DNA of 64,000 nucleotides from PALSA-1006 sp964571195 (GCA_964571195.1 CAZNAD010000002.1:124001-188000), one strand, 5' to 3'. Counted from the first letter of the stretch, positions 26,027 to 34,216 are shown. The notes: generated by a model not told the origin, from the letters alone. Made by a program: numbers and translations.

Positions 26027-26104
26027 ATGAGCACAGCGAATGTTAAGGTGCGTGGTTCCGGCCTAAGCCACAATGTCCTCAAGACAGTCAAAGGCGTACT
26101 GTAA
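26027..26104 (+). CDS. 25-codon micro-ORF copying the transketolase C-terminus
   Basis: A short frame MSTANVKVRGSGLSHNVLKT followed by VKGVL and TAA. It has a good ribosome site (GGCGGAGG, about six bases before ATG) and lies 30 bases after tkt. Its last eleven residues, HNVLKTVKGVL, match the transketolase end ENVVKTVKGVL in nine positions, with several synonymous base changes between the two copies. Either it is the decaying end of a second tkt copy that was given a start by chance, or it is a translated small protein. No other ORF supports function; treat it as provisional. Confidence 0.4.
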   Translation: MSTANVKVRGSGLSHNVLKTVKGVL

Positions 26105-26214
26105 CGATTGCACCGGGACATCGGCAAATCGGGGCGCAGACCCCGCCGCTGTTCCGGGCTTAAGAGCCGGGCGCGAGTTGTTAACTTTTTATTTATAACG
26201 ACGGGAGAGAGAAA

Positions 26215-27216
26215 ATGGCAATTAAAGTAGGTATCAACGGATTTGGTCGTATCGGTCGCATGGTGTTTCGCGCTGCCACCAAAGATTTCCCGGAAATCGA
26301 AGTTGTTGCGATCAACGACTTGCTGGAGCCGGACTACCTGGCATACATGCTCAAATACGATTCCGTGCATGGCCGTTTTAACGGCGACGTGAAGGTCGAT
26401 GGCAACAATCTGGTGGTGAACGGCAAGAAGATCCGCCTGACTGCCGAAAAAGACCCTGCCAACCTGAAATGGAGCGAAGTAGGTGCGGACATCGTGATCG
26501 AATGTACCGGCTTCTTCCTGACCAAAGACACCTGCCAGAAACACATCGATGCGGGTGCCAAAAAAGTCGTCCAGTCTGCTCCGAGCAAAGACGATACTCC
26601 GATGTTCGTATACGGCGTGAACCACGACACCTACAAGGGTGAGAACATCGTTTCCGCAGCGTCCTGCACCACCAACGCATTGGCTCCAGTCGCCAAGGTG
26701 CTGAACGACACCTTCGGCATCAAGCGCGGCCTGATGACGACCGTGCACGCCGCAACTGCGACACAAAAGACTGTTGACGGTCCGTCTAATAAAGACTGGC
26801 GCGGTGGTCGCGGTATTCTGGAAAACATCATTCCTTCATCTACCGGTGCTGCCAAGGCCGTGGGTGTGGTGATTCCGGCGCTGAACAAGAAACTGACCGG
26901 TATGGCGTTCCGCGTGCCGACTTCCGATGTGTCCGTGGTTGACCTGACTGTCGAGCTGAACAAAGAAGCGACTTACGATCAGATCGTTGCTGCGATGAAG
27001 GCTGCATCCGAAAACGGTCCGCTGAAAGGCGTGCTCGGCTTCACCGACGAGAAAGTGGTTTCCACCGACTTCCGTGGTTGCACCAACCCGTCTATCTTCG
27101 ACGCCGAGGCCGGTATTGCACTGGACCCGACCTTCGTCAAAGTGGTTGCCTGGTACGACAACGAATACGGCTATACCTGCAATCTGATGCGTCTGGTTCG
27201 TCACGTCGCCAAGTAA
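26215..27216 (+). CDS. gap: Glyceraldehyde-3-phosphate dehydrogenase, type I
   Basis: Reversibly oxidises glyceraldehyde 3-phosphate to 1,3-bisphosphoglycerate. Dinucleotide loop KVGINGFGRIGRMVFRA, catalytic Cys151 in SAASCTTNALAP, substrate-binding TVHAATATQKTVDGPS, and WYDNEYGY near the C-terminus. The cofactor loop VVAINDLL fits NAD specificity but does not exclude NADP use in carbon fixation. 333 residues, normal. A GGGAGAGAG ribosome site precedes ATG. A GC-rich leader of 110 bases separates it from the micro-ORF after tkt. Confidence 0.96.
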   Translation: MAIKVGINGFGRIGRMVFRAATKDFPEIEVVAINDLLEPDYLAYMLKYDSVHGRFNGDVKVDGNNLVVNGKKIRLTAEKDPANLKWSEVGADIVIECTGFFLTKDTCQKHIDAGAKKVVQSAPSKDDTPMFVYGVNHDTYKGENIVSAASCTTNALAPVAKVLNDTFGIKRGLMTTVHAATATQKTVDGPSNKDWRGGRGILENIIPSSTGAAKAVGVVIPALNKKLTGMAFRVPTSDVSVVDLTVELNKEATYDQIVAAMKAASENGPLKGVLGFTDEKVVSTDFRGCTNPSIFDAEAGIALDPTFVKVVAWYDNEYGYTCNLMRLVRHVAK

Positions 27217-27230
27217 TTCTCAAGCATACG

Positions 27231-27249
27231 GGGCTGGCCTTGCCAGCCC
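27231..27249 (+). terminator. gap-pgk intergenic hairpin
   Basis: GGGCTGGC and GCCAGCCC form an 8-bp stem with a 3-base loop, followed only by TTT. Too weak a T-run for full termination; more likely an attenuator or an mRNA-stabilising 3' end that lets gap exceed pgk. Confidence 0.5.
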
Positions 27250-27273
27250 TTTCAGTCTGTCAAAGGAAAAATC

Positions 27274-28458
27274 ATGTCCGTAATCAAAATGACCGATCTG
27301 GCCCTCAAGGGCAAGCGCGTTTTAATCCGTTCCGATCTCAATGTTCCCGTCAAAGACGGCAAAGTCACTTCCGATGCGCGCATCACCGCATCGATGGCGA
27401 CCATCAATGCGGCGCTTAAAGCGGGTGCCAAAGTGATGGTGACCTCCCATCTGGGACGTCCCGAAGAAGGTGTGTATTCCGAAGAGAACTCGCTCAAGCC
27501 GGTGGCTGACGACATCGCAAAGAAATTGGGCAGGCCGGTGCGCCTGATTAAAGATTGGGTCGATGGCGGTTTCGATGTTGCCGAAGGCGAACTGGTATTG
27601 CTGGAGAACTGCCGTTTCAACAAAGGCGAGAAAAAGAGCTTGGACGAAACATCCAAGAAATACGCCGCCCTGTGCGACGTGTTTGTGATGGATGCATTCG
27701 GTACCGCGCACCGTGCCGAAGCATCGACCCACGGCGTGGCGAAATTCGCGCCCGTTGCGGCTGCCGGTATCCTGCTGACCGAAGAACTGGAAGCTTTGAC
27801 TAAAGCATTGCTCAGCCCGGCCCGTCCGATGGTTGCCATCGTGGGCGGCTCCAAGGTGTCCACCAAGCTGACCGTGCTGGAGTCGTTGTCCGAGAAATGC
27901 GAGCAACTCGTGGTTGGTGGCGGTATCGCCAACACCTTCCTCAAGGCTGCGGGCAAGAAGGTCGGCAAGTCGCTGTGCGAAGACGATCTGGTGCCGACAG
28001 CTCAGGCACTGATGAGCAAGATGTCCAAGCGCGGCGCGACCATTCCCATCGCGGTAGACGTGGTGTGTGGCAAGAAATTCGATGCCAACGAACCTGCTGT
28101 GCTGAAAGATGCTGGCGCGGTCGCCGATGACGACATGATTTTCGACATCGGTCCAAAATCCGCCAAGGAACTCGCCGACATCATCATGAAGGCCGGTACT
28201 GTAGTGTGGAACGGTCCGGTCGGCGTGTTCGAGTTCGACCAGTTCGGTGAAGGTACCAAGACCATCGCCAAAGCGATCGCCGAGACCAAGGCATTCACGC
28301 TGGCGGGCGGCGGTGACACCATTGCGGCGATTCAGAAATACGATATCTACGACAAAGTGTCGTATATCTCCACGGCGGGCGGTGCGTTCCTCGAATTCCT
28401 CGAAGGCAAGACTTTGCCCGCCGTGGAAATCCTGGAACAACGCGCTGCAAAACAATAA
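27274..28458 (+). CDS. pgk: Phosphoglycerate kinase
   Basis: Transfers phosphate between 1,3-bisphosphoglycerate and ADP. N-terminal substrate domain RVLIRSDLNVPVKDG, TSHLGRPEEG and LENCRFNKGEKK; C-terminal nucleotide domain with VGGSKVSTKL and WNGPVGVFEFDQF, and the hinge/catalytic glycine loop LAGGGDTIAAI. Length 394 is typical of bacterial enzymes. AAAGGA ribosome site before ATG. It lies 13 bases before pyk and probably shares a transcript with it. Confidence 0.96.
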   Translation: MSVIKMTDLALKGKRVLIRSDLNVPVKDGKVTSDARITASMATINAALKAGAKVMVTSHLGRPEEGVYSEENSLKPVADDIAKKLGRPVRLIKDWVDGGFDVAEGELVLLENCRFNKGEKKSLDETSKKYAALCDVFVMDAFGTAHRAEASTHGVAKFAPVAAAGILLTEELEALTKALLSPARPMVAIVGGSKVSTKLTVLESLSEKCEQLVVGGGIANTFLKAAGKKVGKSLCEDDLVPTAQALMSKMSKRGATIPIAVDVVCGKKFDANEPAVLKDAGAVADDDMIFDIGPKSAKELADIIMKAGTVVWNGPVGVFEFDQFGEGTKTIAKAIAETKAFTLAGGGDTIAAIQKYDIYDKVSYISTAGGAFLEFLEGKTLPAVEILEQRAAKQ

Positions 28459-28471
28459 CGATTAGGACATC

Positions 28472-29911
28472 ATGCTGCGTAGAACAAAAATAGTAGCAAC
28501 CCTGGGGCCGGCCACCAACGATCAAAAGTCGCTGGAAGCGATCATTCGCGCCGGAGTGGATGTGGTGCGGATGAACTTCTCGCACGGCAGCGCCGAAGAT
28601 CACATGAAGCGTGCCGAGATCGTGCGTGCCGCCGCTGCGGCAGCGGGACGTACGGTCGGTATTCTGGCTGACTTGCAGGGTCCCAAGATCCGGGTGCGCA
28701 AGTTCGAGAACGACAAGATCGTTCTGGAGCCGGGCGACACGTTCATTCTGGATGCCGAGTGGAGCGCGCTGGGCAACCAGGAGCGCGTCGGCCTCGACTA
28801 CAAAGAGCTGCCCAACGACGTGGTCAAAGGCGATGTGCTGTTGTTGAACGACGGCATGCTGGAGTTTGATGTTGTTGAGGTCAAAGGCTCGCAGGTTGTT
28901 TGCAAAGTCGTGCGCGGCGGTGTGTTGTCCAACAACAAGGGTATTAACCGCAAAGGCGGCGGACTGACCGCTCCGGCCTTGACGGACAAAGACAAGGAAG
29001 ACATCAAGACAGCGGCGTTGATCCATGCCGACTATCTGGCTGTGTCTTTCCCGCGCTCGGCTGACGATATGAAGCTGGCGCGCGAATTGATGCACGCGGC
29101 GGGCGGCAAGAGCTTGTTGATGGCCAAGATCGAGCGCGCGGAAGCGATTCCGGTGCTGGGCGAAATCATCGACGCATCCGACGCCATCATGGTGGCGCGC
29201 GGCGATTTGTCCGTCGAAGTCGGCGATGCCGCCGTGCCCGGTCTGCAAAAACGCATGATCAAGATGGCGCGTGTGCGCAACAAACTGGTGATCACCGCTA
29301 CCCAGATGATGGAGTCGATGATCAACAACCCCATCCCGACTCGTGCGGAAGTTTCGGACGTGGCGAATGCCGTGCTGGATGGCACGGATGCGGTGATGCT
29401 CTCTGCGGAAACCGCCGTCGGCGACTATCCGGTGGAAACCATCGAGGCCATGGTGCGTATCTGTATCCAGGCCGAGAAGGAACTGGAGGGCAGCGCGGCA
29501 GACCACCGTCTGGAGCACAGCAAATTCAACCGTGTCGACCAGTCTATCGCCATGTCGGCCTTGTATGCTGCTTCGCATTTCAAGGTCAAGGCCATCGTCG
29601 CGTTGACGCAATCCGGTTCGACCGCGTTGTGGATGTCGCGCGTGAACGCGGGAGCTCCGATCTTTGCCCTGACCCCCACCAAGGGGACCTTGAGCAAAGT
29701 GACGCTGTTCAGCGGTGTGCACCCGATCTCGTTCCACCCGACCTCCAAGGATCCATCGGCGACCCTGATCGAGGCGGAGAACGAATTGCTGAAGAAAGGC
29801 GCGGTCGAAGACGGTGATCTGATCGTCATGACCATCGGTGAATCAGTTGGCAAGGCGGGACACACCAACACCATGAAGATCGTGCGTGTCGGCGACCATC
29901 GCAAGGACTGA
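28472..29911 (+). CDS. pyk: Pyruvate kinase
   Basis: Last step of glycolysis, phosphoenolpyruvate plus ADP to pyruvate and ATP. N-terminal RRTKIVATLGPATND and MNFSHGSAEDH, the active-site block LLMAKIERAEAI, ARGDLSVEVG and TATQMMESMINNPIPTRAEVSDVANAV (shown here by its core TATQMMESM), then the C-terminal domain with TQSGSTALWMSR. 479 residues. Thirteen bases after pgk with TAGGA as a modest ribosome site. A 9-bp hairpin follows its stop before fba. Confidence 0.95.
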   Translation: MLRRTKIVATLGPATNDQKSLEAIIRAGVDVVRMNFSHGSAEDHMKRAEIVRAAAAAAGRTVGILADLQGPKIRVRKFENDKIVLEPGDTFILDAEWSALGNQERVGLDYKELPNDVVKGDVLLLNDGMLEFDVVEVKGSQVVCKVVRGGVLSNNKGINRKGGGLTAPALTDKDKEDIKTAALIHADYLAVSFPRSADDMKLARELMHAAGGKSLLMAKIERAEAIPVLGEIIDASDAIMVARGDLSVEVGDAAVPGLQKRMIKMARVRNKLVITATQMMESMINNPIPTRAEVSDVANAVLDGTDAVMLSAETAVGDYPVETIEAMVRICIQAEKELEGSAADHRLEHSKFNRVDQSIAMSALYAASHFKVKAIVALTQSGSTALWMSRVNAGAPIFALTPTKGTLSKVTLFSGVHPISFHPTSKDPSATLIEAENELLKKGAVEDGDLIVMTIGESVGKAGHTNTMKIVRVGDHRKD

Positions 29912-29916
29912 AATTA

Positions 29917-29939
29917 AGGCGGGCATGATTTGTCCGCCT
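29917..29939 (+). terminator. pyk-fba intergenic hairpin
   Basis: AGGCGGGCA pairs with TGTCCGCCT (one G-U) around a 5-base loop. A T-rich run (ATTTTTTG) comes ten bases later, so this is at best a weak or partial terminator separating pyk from fba. Confidence 0.45.
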
Positions 29940-29978
29940 AGGCTACAAATTTTTTGATTTATCAGTGAGGAGAAAAAA

Positions 29979-31043
29979 ATGGCACTCGTATCATTGCGTC
30001 AACTACTCGACCACGCCGCAGAGCACAGCTATGGTCTGCCCGCGTTCAACGTCAACAATCTGGAACAGGTCAAAGCCATCATGGAAGCGGCGGACGAGAC
30101 CAACAGCCCCGTGATCATGCAAGGTTCCGCCGGTGCGCGTAAGTACGCGGGCGAACCGTTCCTGCGCCACCTGATCGAGGCGGCTGTGGAAATGTATCCG
30201 CACATTCCCGTGGTCATGCACCAGGATCACGGCGCATCTCCAGCAGTCTGTATCAACGCCATCAAGTCCGGCTTCTCCAGCGTGATGATGGACGGCTCGC
30301 TGATGACCGACGGCAAGACACCTTCTTCCTTCGAGTACAACGTCAACGTCACCAAGAGCGTGGTTGAGATGTCTCACGCAGTCGGCGTTTCCGTCGAAGG
30401 CGAATTGGGCTGCCTGGGTTCTCTGGAATCCGGCCACGGCGAGAAGGAAGATGGCCACGGCGCGGAAGGCGTGCTGAGCCACGACCAACTGCTGACCGAC
30501 CCGAACGAAGCTGCTGAGTTCGTCAAACTGACTCAGGTTGATGCACTGGCAATCGCCATCGGTACCAGCCACGGCGCGTACAAGTTCACCAAGCCGCCCA
30601 CAGGCGATACCCTGGCGATCAGCCGCATCAAAGAAATCCACGCACGTATCCCCAACACCCACCTCGTGATGCACGGTTCTTCTTCCGTGCCGCAAGAATG
30701 GCTGAAGATTATCAACGAATTCGGCGGCCAAATGCCACAGACTTACGGCGTACCGGTCGAAGAGATCGTTGAAGGCATCAAACACGGCGTGCGTAAAGTG
30801 AACATCGACACCGACCTGCGTATGGCTTCTACTGGTGCGACCCGTCGCTACTTGGCACAGAATCCCAAGGACTTCGATCCACGTAAGTTCCTGGCCGAAA
30901 CCACCAAAGCTATGAAAGCGATCTGCAAGGCACGTTATGAAGCCTTCGGTTCCGCAGGCCAAGCTGGCAAGATCAAACCGATCGCGCTGGATGCAATGGC
31001 GATGCGTTACATCAAGGGCGAACTGAACGCGGTTGTGAAGTAA
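29979..31043 (+). CDS. fba: Fructose-bisphosphate aldolase, class II
   Basis: Zinc-dependent aldolase joining dihydroxyacetone phosphate and glyceraldehyde 3-phosphate; in Calvin-cycle organisms the same family also makes sedoheptulose bisphosphate. Zinc and substrate motifs: VMHQDHGASP, EGELGCLGSLESG, GTSHGAYKF, HGSSSVPQEW and NIDTDLRMA. The 354-residue, long class IIB-like form is typical of cbbA genes in betaproteobacteria. Ribosome site GAGGAGA before ATG. Ends the carbon cluster and is followed by a strong terminator. Confidence 0.95.
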   Translation: MALVSLRQLLDHAAEHSYGLPAFNVNNLEQVKAIMEAADETNSPVIMQGSAGARKYAGEPFLRHLIEAAVEMYPHIPVVMHQDHGASPAVCINAIKSGFSSVMMDGSLMTDGKTPSSFEYNVNVTKSVVEMSHAVGVSVEGELGCLGSLESGHGEKEDGHGAEGVLSHDQLLTDPNEAAEFVKLTQVDALAIAIGTSHGAYKFTKPPTGDTLAISRIKEIHARIPNTHLVMHGSSSVPQEWLKIINEFGGQMPQTYGVPVEEIVEGIKHGVRKVNIDTDLRMASTGATRRYLAQNPKDFDPRKFLAETTKAMKAICKARYEAFGSAGQAGKIKPIALDAMAMRYIKGELNAVVK

Positions 31044-31060
31044 TACAACGCAACAGGCTG

Positions 31061-31096
31061 CAAACAAAAAGCGACCTTTGGGTCGCTTTTTGTTTG
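31061..31096 (+). terminator. Rho-independent terminator after fba
   Basis: A perfect 16-bp inverted repeat (CAAACAAAAAGCGACC with its complement) around a 4-base loop. A-run before and T-run after make it able to work on both strands, though only fba reads into it. Confidence 0.92.
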
Positions 31097-31312
31097 GCCG
31101 CGCGCCGCCAAGCCCCGGTTCAGCGCCGGGCATAGACTAGAATGGACATCGCCTCCCAAAGCCGTGGGCGGATGGGTGCACAGCAAGCACGGCACGGAGG
31201 ATTGGAAAGAGTTCGGCCTGAAAATGGTGTTTTACAGATAGATCGTGCTTGAACATATCCCTTTTACCAGATATATTAGAATATGATAATTTAGCGGTAA
31301 GGGGGAAAACAG
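31097..31312. other. Non-coding stretch with a possible gene remnant
   Basis: No start-to-stop gene with a ribosome site is present. On the plus strand an open frame ending in TAG near 31240 reads AVGGWVHSKHGTEDWKEFGL before its end, which looks protein-like (mixed polar and aromatic residues) but has no start. It may be the tail of a decayed gene. The A+T-rich part from about 31250 (ATATATTAGAATATGATAAT) probably contains the promoter of the OsmC gene. Confidence 0.35.
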
Positions 31313-31696
31313 ATGTATCGGCTCGAACTTAACGACAGCAACCAGATCCACGTCCACTATAAGGACCATGTCATCAGTTACGGTCTGGACGGTAGCCTGC
31401 CCAATCCGCTGGAAGCCACCTATGCCGCCCTTGCCGGCTGTGCCGGTGTATATTCAAAGAAAGCCTGCAAAGCACTGGAGATCAGCGCGGAAGGCATCGG
31501 CATCAACTGCAAGCCGATGGTGCGCAGCGGCACACTCGTACCGAAGCGTTTTGTCACCGAGGTCAGCTTCCCGGAACGGTTTACCCCGGCAGAGCGCCAG
31601 CGCATACTGGAAGAGATCGGTCACTGTGCGGTCAAACAGATCATCGCCGAAGGCGCAGACATCGAGTTTGTCAGCAATGGAGTGACCGTGGTGTGA
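31313..31696 (+). CDS. OsmC family protein
   Basis: OsmC/Ohr fold, 127 residues. The two redox cysteines of the fold are present: Cys43 in LAGCAGVYSKKAC and Cys105 in IGHCAVKQ. Members reduce organic hydroperoxides using these cysteines; this short one belongs to the general OsmC/YhfA-like group rather than Ohr proper, so the substrate is uncertain. GGGGGAAA ribosome site before ATG. It lies 67 bases before a DUF2892 gene on the same strand; the two may be co-transcribed. Confidence 0.85.
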   Translation: MYRLELNDSNQIHVHYKDHVISYGLDGSLPNPLEATYAALAGCAGVYSKKACKALEISAEGIGINCKPMVRSGTLVPKRFVTEVSFPERFTPAERQRILEEIGHCAVKQIIAEGADIEFVSNGVTVV

Positions 31697-31763
31697 GTTT
31701 CGTAGCAGCAAGATGGCAAGTCGTTCGTGAAGAAGCACTATTAACCCAGCAAAGGAGAAGAAG

Positions 31764-31955
31764 ATGAAATGTAATTCAGGCGGTGTGGATCGTATTCTGC
31801 GTGTGGTCGTTGGTTTGATTCTGGTCGCGCTGGCTGCAACCGGCACAGTAGGCGCATGGGGCTGGATCGGCTTGTTGCCGCTGGTGACAGGCGCTTTTGG
31901 TTTCTGCCCGGCCTATACCCTGCTGGGGATCAATACCTGCGGCACGAAAAAATAA
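31764..31955 (+). CDS. DUF2892 small inner membrane protein
   Basis: A 63-residue protein with two hydrophobic segments (RVVVGLILVALAATGTVGAW and LPLVTGAFGFCPAYTLLGI) and the family's ending CPAYTLLGINTCG. The N-terminal CNSGGVDRILRV is also typical (YgaP-like membrane part). The cysteines Cys48 and Cys59 near the second segment are conserved and suggest a link to sulfur or redox chemistry, unproven. Ribosome site AAAGGAGAAG. Followed by a clear terminator. Confidence 0.85.
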   Translation: MKCNSGGVDRILRVVVGLILVALAATGTVGAWGWIGLLPLVTGAFGFCPAYTLLGINTCGTKK

Positions 31956-31978
31956 CACTGAAGTAAAGTGACGCAAAT

Positions 31979-32011
31979 AAATAGGGCCGATAGATGATAT
32001 CGGCCCTATTT
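31979..32011 (+). terminator. Rho-independent terminator after DUF2892 gene
   Basis: AAATAGGGCCGATA and TATCGGCCCTATTT form a 14-bp stem with a 5-base loop, followed by GTTTT. A clear intrinsic terminator ending the OsmC-DUF2892 unit. Confidence 0.9.
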
Positions 32012-32326
32012 GTTTTGGTGATCTGGTAAAGGGGCGGCTCCTAGGTCTTTGCTGTTGGCGGCGAATGCTGTCGATTAAGTCAGCTTCCGACCTGCAACTG
32101 ACAGTCACGCCGAACTGCTTTGCTGTAATCCCAGTATCCGAAAAATTCGGCGTTACCCTGCCACAGTAGCAAGCATAAATGAACTAAAGATGCATATTGC
32201 TGTCCCAACACGAGTGCGTGCTTATTCAAAAGCGAATTTTTGATGGATTAAGAGATTCTTAAGATTGTGCTGATAACGTAACTAGATATGAGCTTCTGGT
32301 GCATATCCACTCAAGAGGGGTAAGTC
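32012..32326. other. 315-bp intergenic region without a gene
   Basis: No credible coding frame on either strand. The left part (32050-32110) has the look of degenerate repeat sequence with GTC/GAC-rich half-sites around AGTCAGCTTCCGACCTG. The right part becomes A+T rich from about 32165 and should carry the promoter of the lipoprotein gene; a TTAAGAGATTCTTAAG near-palindrome lies about 65 bases before that start and could be a regulator site. Neither is proven. Confidence 0.4.
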
Positions 32327-32584
32327 ATGGCAAAAGTAGTTGGAATTTTTGGGGCAGCGATCTTATTCATGCTGCTGTCAGGTTGTGGGGAGAAATTGAT
32401 CAGCGATACGCAAAAGGTTGCTACCCTGATAGTGGAAGAATCGACTACGGCGGCCACAAAGAAAATTGACGCCGCTAAAAATGACACATTGGAACTGCTC
32501 AAGAAAATACGAGCTGAAGACACTATCGGCAAACCGAATGAAAAGTCTGAGAAAAAGCCCGATAAAGTAACTGAAGATCAATGA
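32327..32584 (+). CDS. Small lipoprotein, unknown function
   Basis: 85 residues with a lipoprotein signal MAKVVGIFGAAILFMLLSGC (Cys20 after LLSG). The mature part is a single amphipathic, Lys/Glu-rich helix (TKKIDAAKNDTLELLKKI) ending in a charged disordered tail, rather like small envelope lipoproteins of the Lpp/entericidin kind. No catalytic motif. Ribosome site GAGGGG about eight bases before ATG. No close functional partner; the next gene is a zinc-ribbon protein 94 bases downstream. Confidence 0.7.
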   Translation: MAKVVGIFGAAILFMLLSGCGEKLISDTQKVATLIVEESTTAATKKIDAAKNDTLELLKKIRAEDTIGKPNEKSEKKPDKVTEDQ

Positions 32585-32678
32585 GCCGCCAAACCAGCAT
32601 GGTGATGCGATGTGAGAAATTGGGGGTTAATCATGCCACTACTGCTGCCGTAAATACCAAAGACTTAAAGGAGATTAA

Positions 32679-32966
32679 ATGAAGTGCCCTGTCTGTACTG
32701 ATTCGAATTTGCTCATGACTGAGCGCATGGGAATAGAAATTGATTATTGCCCTCAATGTCGAGGGGTTTGGCTTGATAGAGGTGAGCTGGACAAGATTAT
32801 TGAACGAAGCACAAGCGAACCGGCTCAAGTCTCGGTGCCTGCCGCGCAGCCACCCCAACAGCCCTCGCAACTATTTGGCAGCCATCACGGACGCCAAGAT
32901 AAGCATTACGAAGAGAAAAATAGTTATCGGAAAAAGGAATCATTCTGGAAGGAATTGTTTGATTAG
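32679..32966 (+). CDS. TFIIB-type zinc-ribbon protein
   Basis: 95 residues. A zf-TFIIB zinc ribbon at the N-terminus: Cys3-Pro-Val-Cys6 and Cys24-Pro-Gln-Cys27 followed by the family motif GVWLDRGELDKII. The rest is a Gln/Pro linker and a charged, Lys/His-rich tail ending FWKELFD. Such small proteins are widespread in bacteria and their role is not established; despite the name they are not transcription factors. Strong ribosome site AAAGGAG. Stands alone. Confidence 0.85.
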   Translation: MKCPVCTDSNLLMTERMGIEIDYCPQCRGVWLDRGELDKIIERSTSEPAQVSVPAAQPPQQPSQLFGSHHGRQDKHYEEKNSYRKKESFWKELFD

Positions 32967-33318
32967 CGGTGCAATACTCAACATTGGCTCATCAGGGACT
33001 CACAGTTAAGTTAGCGACATGAGCACGCGTAGGGCGCAATAACCAACCGGCATTGCGCCACAGGAAATGCGCTACGCCTATTGCATCCTACAACAGATGG
33101 CCGCAACGGGGCGGGAGCTAATTTAATCGACATCGTTCTCGACTGGCGGCAATGGTCGAGCCCTCCTGCTTGCTATCAATATGAACTGAAAATTCAGGCG
33201 TGGCCGACAGTATGATTGCTGATTCACAGAAGGCGTATGGGTCAACCGCAGATTGCGATGTTCACATTCTGCGAAGTATCGAGACAGGATTTAATCTGCC
33301 TGCGCAATAAAGCGAAAC
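32967..33318. other. 352-bp intergenic region containing a REP-like repeat
   Basis: No gene is visible. It contains the nested inverted repeat described at 33029-33091, and a small CTCGAC/GTCGAG inverted repeat at 33138-33160. The remainder shows no promoter or coding pattern I can support; since the gene to the right is on the minus strand and ends here, no promoter is required. Confidence 0.5.
33029..33091. repeat. REP-like nested inverted repeat
   Basis: Outer arms GTAGGGCGCAATA and TATTGCATCCTAC pair with two mismatches; an inner perfect hairpin GGCGCAAT/ATTGCGCC (33033-33059) has an 11-base loop. The phrasing (GTAGGGCGCAATA...GCGCTACGCCTATTGCATCCTAC, given in parts) resembles a dispersed intergenic repeat found in many proteobacteria. 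Only one copy is seen in this window, so its multi-copy nature is from memory. Confidence 0.55.
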
Positions 33319-34215
33319 CTATTGCACCAGATATTCGATCACTTCTACCGGGTTATCGCTGAACGGTTGTCCTAGGCTGATGGCTCCGGTGCCGTGCAGC
33401 ATGATCTCCTGATGTGCAAGGTGGATGACCTGGTTGTCGCTGAAGCGGATATAGGTGCCGTTCGCGCTGTGGTCGGCAATGACGAATTTGCCGAAGTTGA
33501 GTTCGATGCGGGCATGTTGGCGTGAGGCGAAGGTGCTTTGTATGACCAGGTCGCAATTCTCTTCGCGCCCCAATACGATGCTCTTGCGCTGGGCATCGAG
33601 CGTGACGACCTGCTGGTGGTGACGCAGCATCAGCTCTTGGCGTGCCTCGGTCGGTTTGCGGAATTGCGGCAGGCCGATGCGGGTGCTCATTGTGTCGTCG
33701 TGCTCCCAATTGACCTGGAATACATCGAGGGCTTCTTCCTTGCCGCGAAATTCGGCGCGGGTGATCTTGCGTGTCCTGCGTGCCAATTTCGGGGGCAGTG
33801 CGTCGACTGCTGCCTGTGTGGTCATGATCTGCCGCGCGCGGGTGATGGCGGTGACGCGGGCGGCGACGTTGACGGCATCACCGAACACATCGTTGCCTTC
33901 ACAGATGACATCGCCGTAGTGGAAGCCGATGCGGATGTAGAGCGGTTGCCCGCCTCCCGGACGGGCTTGTGCGATAGCCGTTTGCATGGCGCAGGCGGCC
34001 TCCAGTGCCGCTGCTGCGGTGGGGAAGGTGCACAGGATCTCGTCGCCTATGGTCTTGATGAGCACGCCCTGATGCGGCACCAGTTCGGCGATCATGACTT
34101 CCATGTGTTTGGTGATGAGTTCAAGTGCCTTCACGTCGCCCAATTTGTCGTACAGGGCGGTGCTGCCGCTGATATCGGCGAAGAGGATGGCGCGTTGTTG
34201 TGACGATGGATTCAT
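33319..34215 (-). CDS. Class III nucleotide cyclase with C-terminal FHA domain
   Basis: Predicted adenylate cyclase. The catalytic domain covers about 1-180: metal-binding Asp14 (LFADISGSTAL) and Asp58 (KTIGDEI), an adenine-selecting Lys54, and the transition-state region GDAVNVAARV. The C-terminal ~90 residues are a forkhead-associated domain (IVLGREENCDL, FASRQHARIEL, SANGTYIR), which binds phosphothreonine peptides, so activity or location may depend on a Ser/Thr kinase elsewhere. No membrane segment. One base separates it from the upstream UbiH-type gene. The product (cAMP or cGMP) is not certain from sequence. Confidence 0.88.
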   Translation of the reverse strand: MNPSSQQRAILFADISGSTALYDKLGDVKALELITKHMEVMIAELVPHQGVLIKTIGDEILCTFPTAAAALEAACAMQTAIAQARPGGGQPLYIRIGFHYGDVICEGNDVFGDAVNVAARVTAITRARQIMTTQAAVDALPPKLARRTRKITRAEFRGKEEALDVFQVNWEHDDTMSTRIGLPQFRKPTEARQELMLRHHQQVVTLDAQRKSIVLGREENCDLVIQSTFASRQHARIELNFGKFVIADHSANGTYIRFSDNQVIHLAHQEIMLHGTGAISLGQPFSDNPVEVIEYLVQ

Positions 34216-34216
34216 A

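Noticed and set aside
31142..31252. 36-codon plus-strand ORF beginning ATGGACATCGCC
   Set aside because: No ribosome site, arginine/glycine-rich low-quality composition, and it overlaps a better protein-like frame without a start.
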